NCBI GenBank assembly: GCA_028377305.1 | Contig: JAONJW010000004.1 | Location: 1-64,000 of the forward strand | DNA: 64,000 bases | Direction: 5' to 3' | Source of the DNA: Prolixibacteraceae bacterium | GTDB lineage: Bacteria; Bacteroidota; Bacteroidia; Bacteroidales; Prolixibacteraceae | Shown here: in pieces, positions 39,203 through 50,129 of the stretch | Layout of the letters: each line of letters begins with the position of its first letter | Numbering within the stretch: position 1 is the stretch's first letter | Notes under the pieces: model-generated | Told to the model about the DNA's origin: nothing | The model's input: only the letters and a program-made list of their open reading frames with translations | Databases searched by the model: none | Made by a program: the position numbers and the translations under genes

Positions 39203-39923
39203 CAATAAACCACATTACATCATGAGACTAGTTATTACATCATTGCTTGTTATACTATTAGGTGTAGCACAGGCACAGAAGATTGAGAAGAGAGATCTTG
39301 AACCTTTCTCTGAGATTACATTGAAAATTGAAGCACAACTTCATTTTGTGCAAGATGACGAGCAGTCAGTAGAGATTAAAGTTGCCAAATCTAGCACTAT
39401 GTCAAAGGTGATAACGGAAGTAAAAGACCGGAGCCTAATAGTAAAGTATTCTAATAATGACAGATGGCTTAAAGATTGGAGCCCTGGCTTGGTTGAAATC
39501 TATGTTACAGGTCCCAATATCGAATCATTGAATGTAGATGGGTCCGGTTCAATAAAAGTAGAAGATGAACTAGATTCACGTATTGTAGACCTTAATCTTA
39601 ATGGAAGCGGAGACATCACTGTAGACTATCTTAAGACAGAGAAGATAGATGTAAATGTACAAGGTTCGGGTTCGATTAAGGTGAACAACTGTACTGAAGT
39701 AAAAGATTTTAAAGCAATAATATCTGGGTCAGGTGATTTCTTTGGAATTGCAGTTCCGACAGACAAAGCAAACATCAAAATATCAGGATCGGGGGTATGC
39801 GAAATTACTTGTAATGGAAAAATCGATGCAAAGATCATAGGATCAGGGAAAGTACTATATAAAGGAAATCCAGACATTGATACCAAAATCATCGGTAAAG
39901 GCAAGGTTACCATCAAGAAATAA
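39195..39923 (+). CDS. Head GIN domain-containing protein (DUF2807)
   Basis: Repeated IxxSGSGxI/NGSGDI beta-helix motifs; signal peptide. Confidence 0.9.
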   Translation: MNSNKPHYIMRLVITSLLVILLGVAQAQKIEKRDLEPFSEITLKIEAQLHFVQDDEQSVEIKVAKSSTMSKVITEVKDRSLIVKYSNNDRWLKDWSPGLVEIYVTGPNIESLNVDGSGSIKVEDELDSRIVDLNLNGSGDITVDYLKTEKIDVNVQGSGSIKVNNCTEVKDFKAIISGSGDFFGIAVPTDKANIKISGSGVCEITCNGKIDAKIIGSGKVLYKGNPDIDTKIIGKGKVTIKK

Positions 39924-39952
39924 AAAAAAGGCATCCTATGGATGCCTTTTTT
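39922..39952. terminator. Bidirectional intrinsic terminator
   Basis: AAAAAAGGCATCctatGGATGCCTTTTTT. Confidence 0.88.
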
Positions 39953-39983
39953 GCTTTACTCTATAGTATAAAGAAGTGGTATT

Positions 39984-40598
39984 TTATTTTCTCAATATCT
40001 CGATTTGTCCACTAGCACCTAGTTTAATAATCGATGATGATTGTTTCTTGGAGGTATCATCTTGTCTGAATTCAACAATATAGTCCACCCCATTTTTAAT
40101 TTCATCAGATATCTCATCGAAATTAGATGGAGTAGGTTCTCCACTAATATTGGCTGAGGTAGACACAATTGGTCTACGAATACGTCGAATCAAATCACTA
40201 GTGAACTTCTCCGATGTAATCCTGATACCAACAGTCTTTTGGTCTGAAACTAAATTCGTTGCCAAGTTTTTCGCATTAGGGTATATAATGGTTAACGGTT
40301 TATCTGAAACCTCGATTAACTCCCATGCCACCCTAGGCATCTCATCGACATATCGATCAATGAGTCCAGGATTTTCCATTAGTATCAACATACTCTTGGA
40401 ATCCGCACGTTTCTTCAATTCATAAATCTTACGAACTGCCTCTTCATTGATTGCATCACACCCAATACCCCAAACCGTATCTGTAGGATAAAGAATGATC
40501 CCTCCTGCTTTGATTACTTCAATAGCTTTATTGATATCTTCTCTTTCGTACCTCATTTGTCGTGACTTTGAATAATAACGCAAATATACTGAAATCAC
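39984..40598 (-). CDS. Threonylcarbamoyl-AMP synthase (Sua5/YciO/YrdC family)
   Basis: GGIILYPTDTVWGIGCDA, STSANISGEPTP; true start probably MRYEREDINK. Confidence 0.94.
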   Translation of the reverse strand: MISVYLRYYSKSRQMRYEREDINKAIEVIKAGGIILYPTDTVWGIGCDAINEEAVRKIYELKKRADSKSMLILMENPGLIDRYVDEMPRVAWELIEVSDKPLTIIYPNAKNLATNLVSDQKTVGIRITSEKFTSDLIRRIRRPIVSTSANISGEPTPSNFDEISDEIKNGVDYIVEFRQDDTSKKQSSSIIKLGASGQIEILRK

Positions 40599-40996
40599 AG
40601 CTTTGTACCGAAATTATTAGCAATACAATATTAAAATCCAGCTATTCTTTCCTTATCCTGCAGCGCTACGTGATCAAAGATGAACGGTTTGATGTTCCAT
40701 TAATGAGTCTTTTGAATATCTTTAAGTATTGATATCTTGAAAGTAGAGGGGTTAGAGTCAAACAAACGTTAAACATCATATAAAAGCAACGACATATCCC
40801 TTCTTATTTTGTTTTTTTGATATATTTGATAATTCGTCTTACTTAAAAGAATGGATAGAAAGAATCCATATCTTTTATTGCGAAAACATCATAACAACAT
40901 AACAAAACGGTATATCTTATTGTATCTTCCTAACAAAATGAGAGAGAAAAGTAGGGAAAAAAAGGTATATTTGTATAAATATAAAAAAGGCTATTT

Positions 40997-41293
40997 ATGG
41001 GGATGAAATTTTTCCACTTGCCTCGTAATCGATCTTTTAATATTCCTTACCGTTTTCATAATCCAGAAACAGAGGAAAAGAGAGCGAGAGAAGAGCGTAT
41101 AAAAAAAGAGTTAAAAATAGATGATTCGGATGGCATACATGTCACGCAAATCAAGGGATCGTTTCGCTCTGAATCGAAAATGCTTAGCAAAGGAGGATTT
41201 GCTTTCAGTCGTAACGAAAAACGCAAATCCAATCAACGTGTTTTAATTATTATTCTTGTAATGCTAATCTTGCTTTACATTGTCTTTTTTTAA
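40997..41293 (+). CDS. Small basic protein with C-terminal TM helix, uncharacterised
   Basis: 98 aa, C-terminal VLIIILVMLILLYIVFF; immediately upstream of mutL. Confidence 0.65.
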   Translation: MGMKFFHLPRNRSFNIPYRFHNPETEEKRAREERIKKELKIDDSDGIHVTQIKGSFRSESKMLSKGGFAFSRNEKRKSNQRVLIIILVMLILLYIVFF

Positions 41294-41311
41294 AATTCAA
41301 CGTGTTTACCG

Positions 41312-43234
41312 ATGTCAGATATCATACAATTACTTCCAGATTCCGTTGCGAATCAAATAGCTGCTGGTGAAGTTGTGCAACGACCTGCATCTGTGGTTAA
41401 AGAAATGGTTGAAAATGCAATTGATGCAGGTGCTACGAAGGTGACCATTAATCTTAAAGATGCAGGGCGTACTCTTATCCAAGTTATTGATAATGGGAAA
41501 GGGATGTCACCAACAGATGCTCGATTGAGTTTTGAACGTCATGCTACATCAAAAATTCAAAAGGCGGAAGATCTATTTGCAATCCGTAGTATGGGTTTTA
41601 GAGGCGAAGCTTTAGCCTCCATAGCTGCGGTGTCTGAGATCGAACTAAAAACACGAAGAGAAGAAGATGTGATCGGGACGCATATTCAGATCAGTGCTTC
41701 TGAGATGAATGGTCAAGAAGAAGTGGTTTGTGAACGAGGATGTAATTTCACGATAAAAAACCTTTTCTTTAATATCCCTGCAAGAAGGAAGTTCCTTAAA
41801 TCAGATCGTGCTGAACTTAAACATATCATGGTGGAGATACAACGTATTGCACTATCCCATCATGACGTGTCATTTAGGCTCTATCATAATGAGACCATCA
41901 TCTACGATCTTCCTAACTCCAATTTACGAAAGAGAATTGTCAATCTTTTAGGAAAAAATATTAACCAAAACCTGATCCCTGTAGAGGTGGAGACATCTAT
42001 AATAAAGATCACTGGTTATATTGGACAACCAAAATTTGCTCGTAAAACATCCGGAGATCAATTCTTCTTTGTGAACCAACGTTATATGAGGCACCCATAT
42101 TTTCATAAAGCAATAACCAATGCGTATGAGAATATTATCCCTAATGATACGATTCCTGCTTACTTCTTATTTTTTGATGTAGATCCGCAGAATATTGATG
42201 TGAATATACATCCAACTAAAACTGAGATCAAATTTGAAGATGAGAAATCTGCTTGGCATATTATCCATGCCGCTGTTAGAGAAAGTCTTGGAAAATTCAA
42301 TATTGTTCCTTCTATTGAGTTTGATCAAACTGGAGCGATAGATATTCCTGCACTATTAGAACAGGAAGAACAAGAGCTGGCTACCCCTGCTATAGAGGTG
42401 GACCAGACCTATAATCCTTTTGATATCACTCGTAGTGTGGAAGGTAATTTCCGACCAGCCAATCAAGTAAATAATCCACAACGATTTGAGAATAATCAAA
42501 ACAACTGGAACCAACTGTATGATGGTGTAGAGTCGGATAACGTGAACCAAGAGATTCAAGCAAACCTTGAAGCTTTTGAGATGGATATTCCAGATACCGA
42601 ACCAAATAAATCATTTTTCAAGGAACAGAATGACGCAGTTCAACAAACTCTAGGTATAGAGGATGACACTAAATTGGGAAGATTTCTTTATCTGAAGAAC
42701 AAATACATACTTACGCCTGTTAAATCAGGACTAATGGTTATAGACCAACGTAGAGCACATCAACGGATTCTTTATGAAGGATTCCTACAACTAGTTGAAA
42801 CACAGCAAACCGTTAGTCAACAACAGCTGTTCCCTCATACTATTGAACTTGGATTGATGGACAGTGAGGTATTACGATCTATATTGGACGAATTAAATAA
42901 ATTCGGGTTCGATATACAACAGGCCAACGATCATGGCTTTGTAATTAATGGGATTCCAAGCATCCTTGGGAAAATCAATCCTGTAGGATTACTTGAGAGA
43001 ATTATTGAAGAGATCAAGAGTAGACCATTGGACATTAAAGAGGAGATCAATAATTATGTCGCTAAGATCTTGGCAAAAACATCTTGTATTCATAACAATA
43101 CAGCGATGAAAGACCCAGAGGTAGAACAGCTATTTAACGACCTATTCTGCTGTAGTCATCCAACGATCTCTCCTTGGGGTGATCCTGTATTAAAGATCAT
43201 GCCGTTGGACGATCTCGATAAATTTATGAAGTAA
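41312..43234 (+). CDS. mutL: DNA mismatch repair endonuclease MutL
   Basis: IQLLPDSVANQIAAGEVVQRPASVVKEMVENAIDAGAT, DNGKGM, GFRGEALASIAAVS. Confidence 0.99.
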   Translation: MSDIIQLLPDSVANQIAAGEVVQRPASVVKEMVENAIDAGATKVTINLKDAGRTLIQVIDNGKGMSPTDARLSFERHATSKIQKAEDLFAIRSMGFRGEALASIAAVSEIELKTRREEDVIGTHIQISASEMNGQEEVVCERGCNFTIKNLFFNIPARRKFLKSDRAELKHIMVEIQRIALSHHDVSFRLYHNETIIYDLPNSNLRKRIVNLLGKNINQNLIPVEVETSIIKITGYIGQPKFARKTSGDQFFFVNQRYMRHPYFHKAITNAYENIIPNDTIPAYFLFFDVDPQNIDVNIHPTKTEIKFEDEKSAWHIIHAAVRESLGKFNIVPSIEFDQTGAIDIPALLEQEEQELATPAIEVDQTYNPFDITRSVEGNFRPANQVNNPQRFENNQNNWNQLYDGVESDNVNQEIQANLEAFEMDIPDTEPNKSFFKEQNDAVQQTLGIEDDTKLGRFLYLKNKYILTPVKSGLMVIDQRRAHQRILYEGFLQLVETQQTVSQQQLFPHTIELGLMDSEVLRSILDELNKFGFDIQQANDHGFVINGIPSILGKINPVGLLERIIEEIKSRPLDIKEEINNYVAKILAKTSCIHNNTAMKDPEVEQLFNDLFCCSHPTISPWGDPVLKIMPLDDLDKFMK

Positions 43235-43251
43235 ATAGAAAGCAATATTAA

Positions 43252-44055
43252 GTGAATTATCAACGAATACTACCCAATACCCCTCCAGCTGTAAAAGGAT
43301 TACTAGTTGCAAATGTTATCATGTTCATTCTTTCTAGAATGTTTGAGGGAACATTTATGAAGTTATTTGCTCTGTATCAACCTGATTCAGTATATTTCTT
43401 CCCACATCAGATAATTACTCACCTTTTCATGCATGGGGGCATATCTCATATTTTCTTTAATATGTTTGCCTTATGGATGTTTGGGCGCATACTTGAAGAG
43501 GTATGGGGATCTAAAAGATTCTTGGTATATTATTTCATCACAGGAATTGGTGCTGCCATTCTACACACATTGGTTAACTATTATGAGATTAACTCTTTAA
43601 ATGTGGCTGGGCAAGCTTTGATTAATACTCCAACGCCACAACTTTTCGAGAATTTCGTTCATAAATATATCAACCATCCATCGACAGAGCTAACAAAATT
43701 AATGTACCAATTCACAGAGAACCCAGATTCTGAATCCATTAAGGCTGTACTTCCTGATATTGTGCATAGAATATATGAGCTTAAAGTTAATATCCCAACA
43801 GTTGGGGCGTCAGGTGCAGTCTATGGAGTATTGTTGGCATTTGGGGTTTTATTCCCTAATACTGAACTGATGCTTATATTTCCTCCGATACCTATCAAGG
43901 CAAAATATATGGTTATTGGTTATGCTGCATTAGAATTGATACTTGGATTCTCTCAATCAACCAGCAACATTGCACACTTTGCACATCTAGGTGGCATGAT
44001 TTTTGGATGGTTCCTTATTAAATATTGGAATAGTAATAGAAGAAAATTTTATTGA
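43252..44055 (+). CDS. Rhomboid family intramembrane serine protease
   Basis: LFMHGGISHIFFNMFALWMFG, GASGAVYGVLLAFG, NIAHFAHLGGMIFG; GTG start. Confidence 0.94.
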   Translation: MNYQRILPNTPPAVKGLLVANVIMFILSRMFEGTFMKLFALYQPDSVYFFPHQIITHLFMHGGISHIFFNMFALWMFGRILEEVWGSKRFLVYYFITGIGAAILHTLVNYYEINSLNVAGQALINTPTPQLFENFVHKYINHPSTELTKLMYQFTENPDSESIKAVLPDIVHRIYELKVNIPTVGASGAVYGVLLAFGVLFPNTELMLIFPPIPIKAKYMVIGYAALELILGFSQSTSNIAHFAHLGGMIFGWFLIKYWNSNRRKFY

Positions 44056-44939
44056 TTATGAGCTTACTTGATGAGCTTCGCAACGCTTATAAAAATGGGG
44101 GTTACCTTACAAGATTAATCTACATTAATGTAATCATCTTTTTCTTAATTCGAGGATTTGATGTTATCCTATTCTTGATGGGTCTTCCTATGGGAACCAT
44201 CTTGAATTATCTATCCTTACCAAATGATCTTGGACTTTTATTATACAGACCATGGACCTTGATCACTTATATGTTCGTACACTATAGTTTCTTTCATATT
44301 CTTTCCAATCTTCTATTTCTCTATTGGTTTGGTAGGATATTCTTGCAATATCTCGACCAAAAGAAGTTATTATCAGCCTATGTGATTGGAGGCATGTGTG
44401 GAGGAATTTTATACCTAATTGCATTTAACACTCTCAGCGTGTTTAGTGAAAATAACTCTATTCTTTTGGGAGCCTCTGCTAGTGTTTATGCTATCGTTGT
44501 CGCCACAGCAATGTATAGACCCAACTATCAACTTTACTTAATGTTTATTGGCCCTGTAAAGATCAAACATATTGCTCTATTTTACATTGCTCTGTCTACG
44601 ATCATGATTACCTCTAACAATGCAGGAGGAAATATCGCACATTTAGGAGGAGCATTATGGGGGTATCTTTTTATCTACTATTTAAAGAAAGGAAAGAATA
44701 TTGGAAGTTGGATTTACCCTATTCTTGATGGAGTTATCAACTTTTTCAGTCGTTCATCCAACAATATGAAAGTCAAATATCGACGAAGTGCCAATAAAAT
44801 GGACGATCGACAATACAATGTAAACAAGAAACAAAAAAAGGATGAGACCAATCGGATATTAGATAAGATTGCCAAGTCCGGATATGACAGTCTAACAAAA
44901 GAAGAGAAAAATCATCTCTTCAAAATGGGTAAGGAATGA
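44052..44939 (+). CDS. Second rhomboid family intramembrane protease
   Basis: MFVHYSFFHILSNLLFLYWFG, LGASASVYAIVVATA, GNIAHLGGALWG; overlaps the previous gene. Confidence 0.92.
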   Translation: MIMSLLDELRNAYKNGGYLTRLIYINVIIFFLIRGFDVILFLMGLPMGTILNYLSLPNDLGLLLYRPWTLITYMFVHYSFFHILSNLLFLYWFGRIFLQYLDQKKLLSAYVIGGMCGGILYLIAFNTLSVFSENNSILLGASASVYAIVVATAMYRPNYQLYLMFIGPVKIKHIALFYIALSTIMITSNNAGGNIAHLGGALWGYLFIYYLKKGKNIGSWIYPILDGVINFFSRSSNNMKVKYRRSANKMDDRQYNVNKKQKKDETNRILDKIAKSGYDSLTKEEKNHLFKMGKE

Positions 44940-45973
44940 AAAAAAAGAGTAGTATAGTTTCTTTTATTGCGGGGCTTATTGCAACACTAACCATTGTATC
45001 TAGCCTCACCTATCATATTCCCCCAGACCTGATTAGCATAGCTGGTTTCTTCAGTCTGTTATTTCCTCTGTTCTTTATTCTGAATGTATTGATACTTATC
45101 TTCTTTTTCTCAAAGACGAGAAGAAGGTATTTAGTTATAGCGATTATTGTCTCTATCCCTCTTGCCAATAACTTCCTGAGTTTTGATGACGCTAGAGATG
45201 TATATGGACAATCTGATCCTTTTAAAGTTATTAGTTACAATGTTAGATCCCATAGACTCATCTCTGAAGATCATACACTTAACAATAACATATCCAAACT
45301 TATTCAAAACAATAGCCCAGATGTGGTCTGCCTACAAGAGGTTAATATCTCTGGGATCGCAAACAAAAAGCAGTTGAATATTGATGGGGACATCTATTTT
45401 ATCTATTATCCAGGTAAATCCAATGTAATTCTATCAAAATATGAGTACTTGAACAGTGGGAATATTGATATGGGTAATACCAATAATAGCGTGATATATG
45501 CAGACATTAAACTCAACAGTTCAACAGTCAGAATATACAACTGTCATCTACAGTCCTTTAGAATAAATCCCTCCGAATATAAGTTATATGATACCCTGCA
45601 GTTTAAATCAAAGAAACAACGGTTTTATAAGGCAAAAGAGTTCATTAAGAAGATGAACGATGGATTTAAGGTTAGAGCAAATCAAGCAAGAATCGTCAAG
45701 AACCATATCAATCGATGTAATACCCCATTATTAGTTTGTGGGGACTTTAACTCTACGCCATCATCATATACCTACCATGAGATAAAAAAAGGCTTAGAGG
45801 ACTCTTTTGTTGAGAGAGGCTATGGATACGGAGCAAGTTATCGAAGAAATATTATTGGGATAAGAATCGACTATTTGTTACACTCTGAGGAGATATCCAC
45901 TAGTAGTTACACCACGTTGCAAGAGAACTTTTCAGATCATGTACCGATTATGGGTACCTATCATATAAAATAA
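44936..45973 (+). CDS. Endonuclease/exonuclease/phosphatase family protein with N-terminal TM helices
   Basis: FKVISYNVRSH, DVVCLQEVNI, LLVCGDFNSTPSSYTY, FSDHVPIMGTY. Confidence 0.93.
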   Translation: MKKKSSIVSFIAGLIATLTIVSSLTYHIPPDLISIAGFFSLLFPLFFILNVLILIFFFSKTRRRYLVIAIIVSIPLANNFLSFDDARDVYGQSDPFKVISYNVRSHRLISEDHTLNNNISKLIQNNSPDVVCLQEVNISGIANKKQLNIDGDIYFIYYPGKSNVILSKYEYLNSGNIDMGNTNNSVIYADIKLNSSTVRIYNCHLQSFRINPSEYKLYDTLQFKSKKQRFYKAKEFIKKMNDGFKVRANQARIVKNHINRCNTPLLVCGDFNSTPSSYTYHEIKKGLEDSFVERGYGYGASYRRNIIGIRIDYLLHSEEISTSSYTTLQENFSDHVPIMGTYHIK

Positions 45974-46002
45974 GAGGAGATATAATACATCTCCTCTTAT
46001 CT
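45968..46002. terminator. Bidirectional terminator
   Basis: ATAAGAGGAGAT...ATCTCCTCTTAT between convergent genes. Confidence 0.8.
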
Positions 46003-46048
46003 ATTTATTTTTAGCGAATTAAATTGCTAAACTCTTTGTAAAAAAATA

Positions 46049-46366
46049 TTACAACATAGAGTCTAACTTGGTAGCTAAACTAGTCTTAGGAACCGCACCA
46101 ACCTGCTTGTCTACTACTTCACCACCTTTAAAGAAAAGGATTGTAGGGATATTACGAATCCCATATTTAGCAGCAGTACCTTGATTGTTGTCCACGTCCA
46201 TTTTTGTAACAACAACTTTTCCTTCATACTCCTTAGCTAACTCTTCAACAATAGGAGTTAACATACGACAAGGTCCACACCATTCTGCCCAAAAGTCCAC
46301 AAGAACAGGCTGTTCAGACTGAATAACTACTTCGTCGAAATTCGCATCAGTTACTTCAATAGCCAT
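46049..46366 (-). CDS. trxA: Thioredoxin
   Basis: VDFWAEWCGPCRMLTPIVEELA, YGIRNIPTILFFKGGE. Confidence 0.98.
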   Translation of the reverse strand: MAIEVTDANFDEVVIQSEQPVLVDFWAEWCGPCRMLTPIVEELAKEYEGKVVVTKMDVDNNQGTAAKYGIRNIPTILFFKGGEVVDKQVGAVPKTSLATKLDSML

Positions 46367-46428
46367 GATAATATAATGTTTAAGTTTTAAAAATTCTATT
46401 CTTTTGTCTACTTGTTCAAATTTACAAA

Positions 46429-49400
46429 TTAATTTAGTTTAAACGTAATCTCTTCATATTTTTGTAAAAATGACAAAAAACTATCAGACAAAAATACACG
46501 TTTATTTCTAGATTTCAGTGAAATCTTCTGTTTTTTACTCTTGTTCACAAAAGATAACGTTAAGAGTGTCTGACCTCTATTTTGATCCACAACATTTTGA
46601 AACGCATTATTAAAATCTGCATCAATAATGTCATCTGGAATTTCTACTTCTAGGTTCTTCACCTTATCTCTTAAGTTGGACAAGAATTCAACAAAAGTGA
46701 CATTAAACTCTAACTCTCCCGGTCTAAACATACTTTGCTCTACTCGCCCTTTGACAAGTAATAACGACCCAATTTTACAAAATTTTGAGTAATTATCATG
46801 GTTTTTACCAAAGAAAAAGAATCTAAAGTCTCCTGAAAAATCTTCTAGAGTCATATTAGAAAAAGGCTTCCCTGTTTTGGTCATTGCTTCTCTTGCATCC
46901 GAAACCATTCCCGCAATAGCCACCTCTTTACCCAACAGTTTATCCATATTAGATAGATTACTCACCTTAAACTCTTTCGAGGCAAAATGCTCTATCTCGA
47001 AACGATAATCATCTAAAGGGTGAGACGATAGGTAAATACCTATTAACTCTTTTTCTCTTTCAAGAAGCTCTAACTTAGGCCATTCATCTGCAATAGGGAT
47101 ATTGGGTTTCTTTACCTCTATTAAAGCTAAATCTCCAAATAATGATCCCATACCATTACCTTGCTTGTCCGATTGTATCTTATTTCCATATGCAATAAGA
47201 TCCTCAATGAACATCGAAGCAGATCGTGTTGGTTCAAAGAACTGTGCTCTATTAATCTCTTTAAAGAGATCGAATCCACCAGAAACAGCCAATCCCTCGA
47301 TATTCTTCTTATTTACTGTTTTTAAAGGGACACGCTCTACAAAATCAAAGATATCATTGAATATTCCATTTTGATCACGCTCTTCAATGATAGCATCGAC
47401 AGCGCCTTCTCCAACACCTTTTACTCCTGCTAAGCCATAACGAAGTACTCCTTCTTTGTTTACGGTAAATTTACGATATGACTCATTCACATCAGGGCCT
47501 TTAACATCTAATCCCATATGGCGACACTCTTCCATAAAGTTAGATAACTTCTCGATATTGCTTAGATTCCGACTCAACACTGCCGCCATAAACTCCGCAG
47601 GATAGTGTGCCTTCAGATATCCGGTTTGATACGCGATATAAGCATAACAAACAGAGTGCGACTTATTAAATGCATACGAAGCAAATGCCTCCCAGTCACT
47701 CCATATCTTACCAATCAAGCGATCTGGATCTAAGTTTCCAACTTCACACCCACTCATAAAATCAGGGTTACTTTTACATCCATCGATGAATTTAGCTTTC
47801 AGCTCACCCATCAACTTCATATTCTTCTTACCCATCGCTTTACGTAAGGTATCCGACTGCCCCCTAGTAAAGTTTCCAAGTGCGCGAGATTGAAGCATCA
47901 CTTGCTCTTGGAAGACCGTAATACCATAGGTGCTCTTCAGAAATGGCTCCATCATTGGATGGTCATAAATAATCTCGGCCACCCCATGCTTACGATTAAT
48001 AAAGTCGGGAATATATTCCATCGGCCCAGGACGATACAACGCATTCATGGCAACCAAATCTTCGAAACGGTTGGGTTGTAATAACCGTAAGTACTTCTTC
48101 ATCCCAAGAGACTCAAACTGAAAAATTGCTGTTGTATCTCCTCTACTAAAAAGATTATATGTCTCTTCGTCATCCATAGGGATACCATCGATATCAATAT
48201 CTATCCCTTTTGACAACTTAATATTATCTAATGATTCTTTAATGATAGACAGCGTCTTTAGTCCTAAAAAGTCCATCTTTAAAAGACCTATATCTTCGAC
48301 AAAACGACCATCATACTGTGTAGTCAACAACGATTCCCCTTTGGTAGGCATCACAGGAATGTTCTGAGACAATGTATCCCGTCCAATAAGCACACCACAA
48401 GCATGCACCCCTGTTTGTCGCACACATCCCTCTAAAGATTCTGCTAACGTAATGGTTTTGGCTATCAGTTGGTCGGCACCTCTTTTCTCTTTCTCGAGAT
48501 CGGGGTTCTCTGCATATGCTTTCTTTAAGGTCATTTTAGGTGCCTCAGGCACCATCTTAGCCAATCTATTTGCTTCAGGTAAAGGGAGCTTCAAAACTCT
48601 TGCGACATCTTTTAATGCCATCTTTGCTGCCATTGTACCGAAAGTACATATATGTGCGACCTTATCATCGCCATACTTCTCTGTCACCCAATCCAAAACC
48701 ATCTGTCGACCGTCATCATCAAAGTCGATATCGATATCGGGCATAGATATACGATCAGGGTTTAGGAAACGCTCAAAAAGAAGATCATACTTAATGGGAT
48801 CAACATTGGTAATTCCAATAGCATAAGCGACAGCAGAACCTGCTGCAGAACCACGCCCAGGACCAACAATCACACCCATCTCTCTTGCAGCACAAATAAA
48901 ATCCTGTACTATCAAGAAATACCCAGGAAAACCCATCGATTTGATTGTCTCCAACTCAAAATCAATACGCTCCTTCTTATCGTCTGTAAAGTCGTGAGGA
49001 TATCTATCTTTAACCCCTTCATACACCAAATAGGCTAGGTAGTCAGACTCCAGTTTTACACGTAAAGCACCTTCATAGCCTCCCATACGATCTAATGACC
49101 CTTTAAATTCAGTCTCTAAATCTTCTTGGGTATATTGCTCCTTATATACTTCGAATGTTGAGAACTCTAAGGGGATAGGGAACTCTGGCATAATGGGAGC
49201 AGAATCTAACTCATATAATTCGATCTTTTCCGCAACACTGTCTGTCTCAGCTATTACATGAGGAATATCTGAAAAAAGCTCATGCATCTCCTCGGTGGTT
49301 TTAAACCACTCCTGTCTAGTATAACGCATTCGATTAGGGTCATCATAATCCTTTCCTGTGTTCAAACAGATAAGAATATCATGTGCCTCTGCATCCTCCT

Positions 49401-50061
49401 TATTGACAAAGTGAACATCATTAGCTGCAATAACTTTTACATCATGTTTATCCGCCAGCTCTAATATCTTGTTATTCACCAGAACCTGGTTGTTATAGAT
49501 ATCTACTCTTAGACGTGGATCTTCACTTGGATGACGTTGAAGTTCAAGATAATAGTCATCTCCAAAAACACTCTTAAACCATTGAATCGACTCCTCTGCT
49601 TTTGCAATATCTCCTTTCATGATCCACTGAGGGATCTCCCCTCCCAAGCAAGCCGAAGTAACGATAATTCCTTCATGATATTTCTCCAATAGCTCTTTAT
49701 CAATACGAGGTCGATAATACATCCCATCCGTATTTGCAACAGAGATAATATGAAGAAGGTTCTTATACCCTTGTTCATTTTTAGCTAATAGGATCAAGTG
49801 ATGTCCGGAGCGATCTACCTTATCTTTTTTTGTAGATAAGCTTCTTGAAGCAACGTAGGTCTCACAACCTAATATCGGTTTTATATCATTGGCCTTACAT
49901 GCTGCATGAAACTCTTTAATTCCAAACATAGTTCCATGATCGGTTAAAGCAATGGCTTTCATCCCATCTTCTTTTGCCTTTGAGACCAAAGCCTTAACCC
50001 CCGCAGCACCATCTAATATTGAGTATTGTGAGTGAACATGTAAATGCGTAAATGGTGTCAT
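46429..50061 (-). CDS. dnaE: DNA polymerase III subunit alpha
   Basis: PHP domain HLHVHSQYSILDGA, VGPGRGSAAGSAVAYAIGITNVDPI, PDIDIDFDDDGR; 1210 aa. Confidence 0.99.
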   Translation of the reverse strand: MTPFTHLHVHSQYSILDGAAGVKALVSKAKEDGMKAIALTDHGTMFGIKEFHAACKANDIKPILGCETYVASRSLSTKKDKVDRSGHHLILLAKNEQGYKNLLHIISVANTDGMYYRPRIDKELLEKYHEGIIVTSACLGGEIPQWIMKGDIAKAEESIQWFKSVFGDDYYLELQRHPSEDPRLRVDIYNNQVLVNNKILELADKHDVKVIAANDVHFVNKEDAEAHDILICLNTGKDYDDPNRMRYTRQEWFKTTEEMHELFSDIPHVIAETDSVAEKIELYELDSAPIMPEFPIPLEFSTFEVYKEQYTQEDLETEFKGSLDRMGGYEGALRVKLESDYLAYLVYEGVKDRYPHDFTDDKKERIDFELETIKSMGFPGYFLIVQDFICAAREMGVIVGPGRGSAAGSAVAYAIGITNVDPIKYDLLFERFLNPDRISMPDIDIDFDDDGRQMVLDWVTEKYGDDKVAHICTFGTMAAKMALKDVARVLKLPLPEANRLAKMVPEAPKMTLKKAYAENPDLEKEKRGADQLIAKTITLAESLEGCVRQTGVHACGVLIGRDTLSQNIPVMPTKGESLLTTQYDGRFVEDIGLLKMDFLGLKTLSIIKESLDNIKLSKGIDIDIDGIPMDDEETYNLFSRGDTTAIFQFESLGMKKYLRLLQPNRFEDLVAMNALYRPGPMEYIPDFINRKHGVAEIIYDHPMMEPFLKSTYGITVFQEQVMLQSRALGNFTRGQSDTLRKAMGKKNMKLMGELKAKFIDGCKSNPDFMSGCEVGNLDPDRLIGKIWSDWEAFASYAFNKSHSVCYAYIAYQTGYLKAHYPAEFMAAVLSRNLSNIEKLSNFMEECRHMGLDVKGPDVNESYRKFTVNKEGVLRYGLAGVKGVGEGAVDAIIEERDQNGIFNDIFDFVERVPLKTVNKKNIEGLAVSGGFDLFKEINRAQFFEPTRSASMFIEDLIAYGNKIQSDKQGNGMGSLFGDLALIEVKKPNIPIADEWPKLELLEREKELIGIYLSSHPLDDYRFEIEHFASKEFKVSNLSNMDKLLGKEVAIAGMVSDAREAMTKTGKPFSNMTLEDFSGDFRFFFFGKNHDNYSKFCKIGSLLLVKGRVEQSMFRPGELEFNVTFVEFLSNLRDKVKNLEVEIPDDIIDADFNNAFQNVVDQNRGQTLLTLSFVNKSKKQKISLKSRNKRVFLSDSFLSFLQKYEEITFKLN

Positions 50062-50129
50062 ATTATCTTGTAGTATTAACTCTATTCAAAATGATACGAT
50101 ACTCGCCTAAGTGAGCCGTATTCTATATC

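Noticed and set aside
43252-45973. Tandem rhomboids plus EEP-family protein downstream of mutL as a novel system
   Set aside because: To my knowledge this gene order is common in Bacteroidota; not novel without further evidence.
47102-49464. Several 60-124 aa plus-strand ORFs inside dnaE
   Set aside because: Antisense to a confidently identified gene; spurious.
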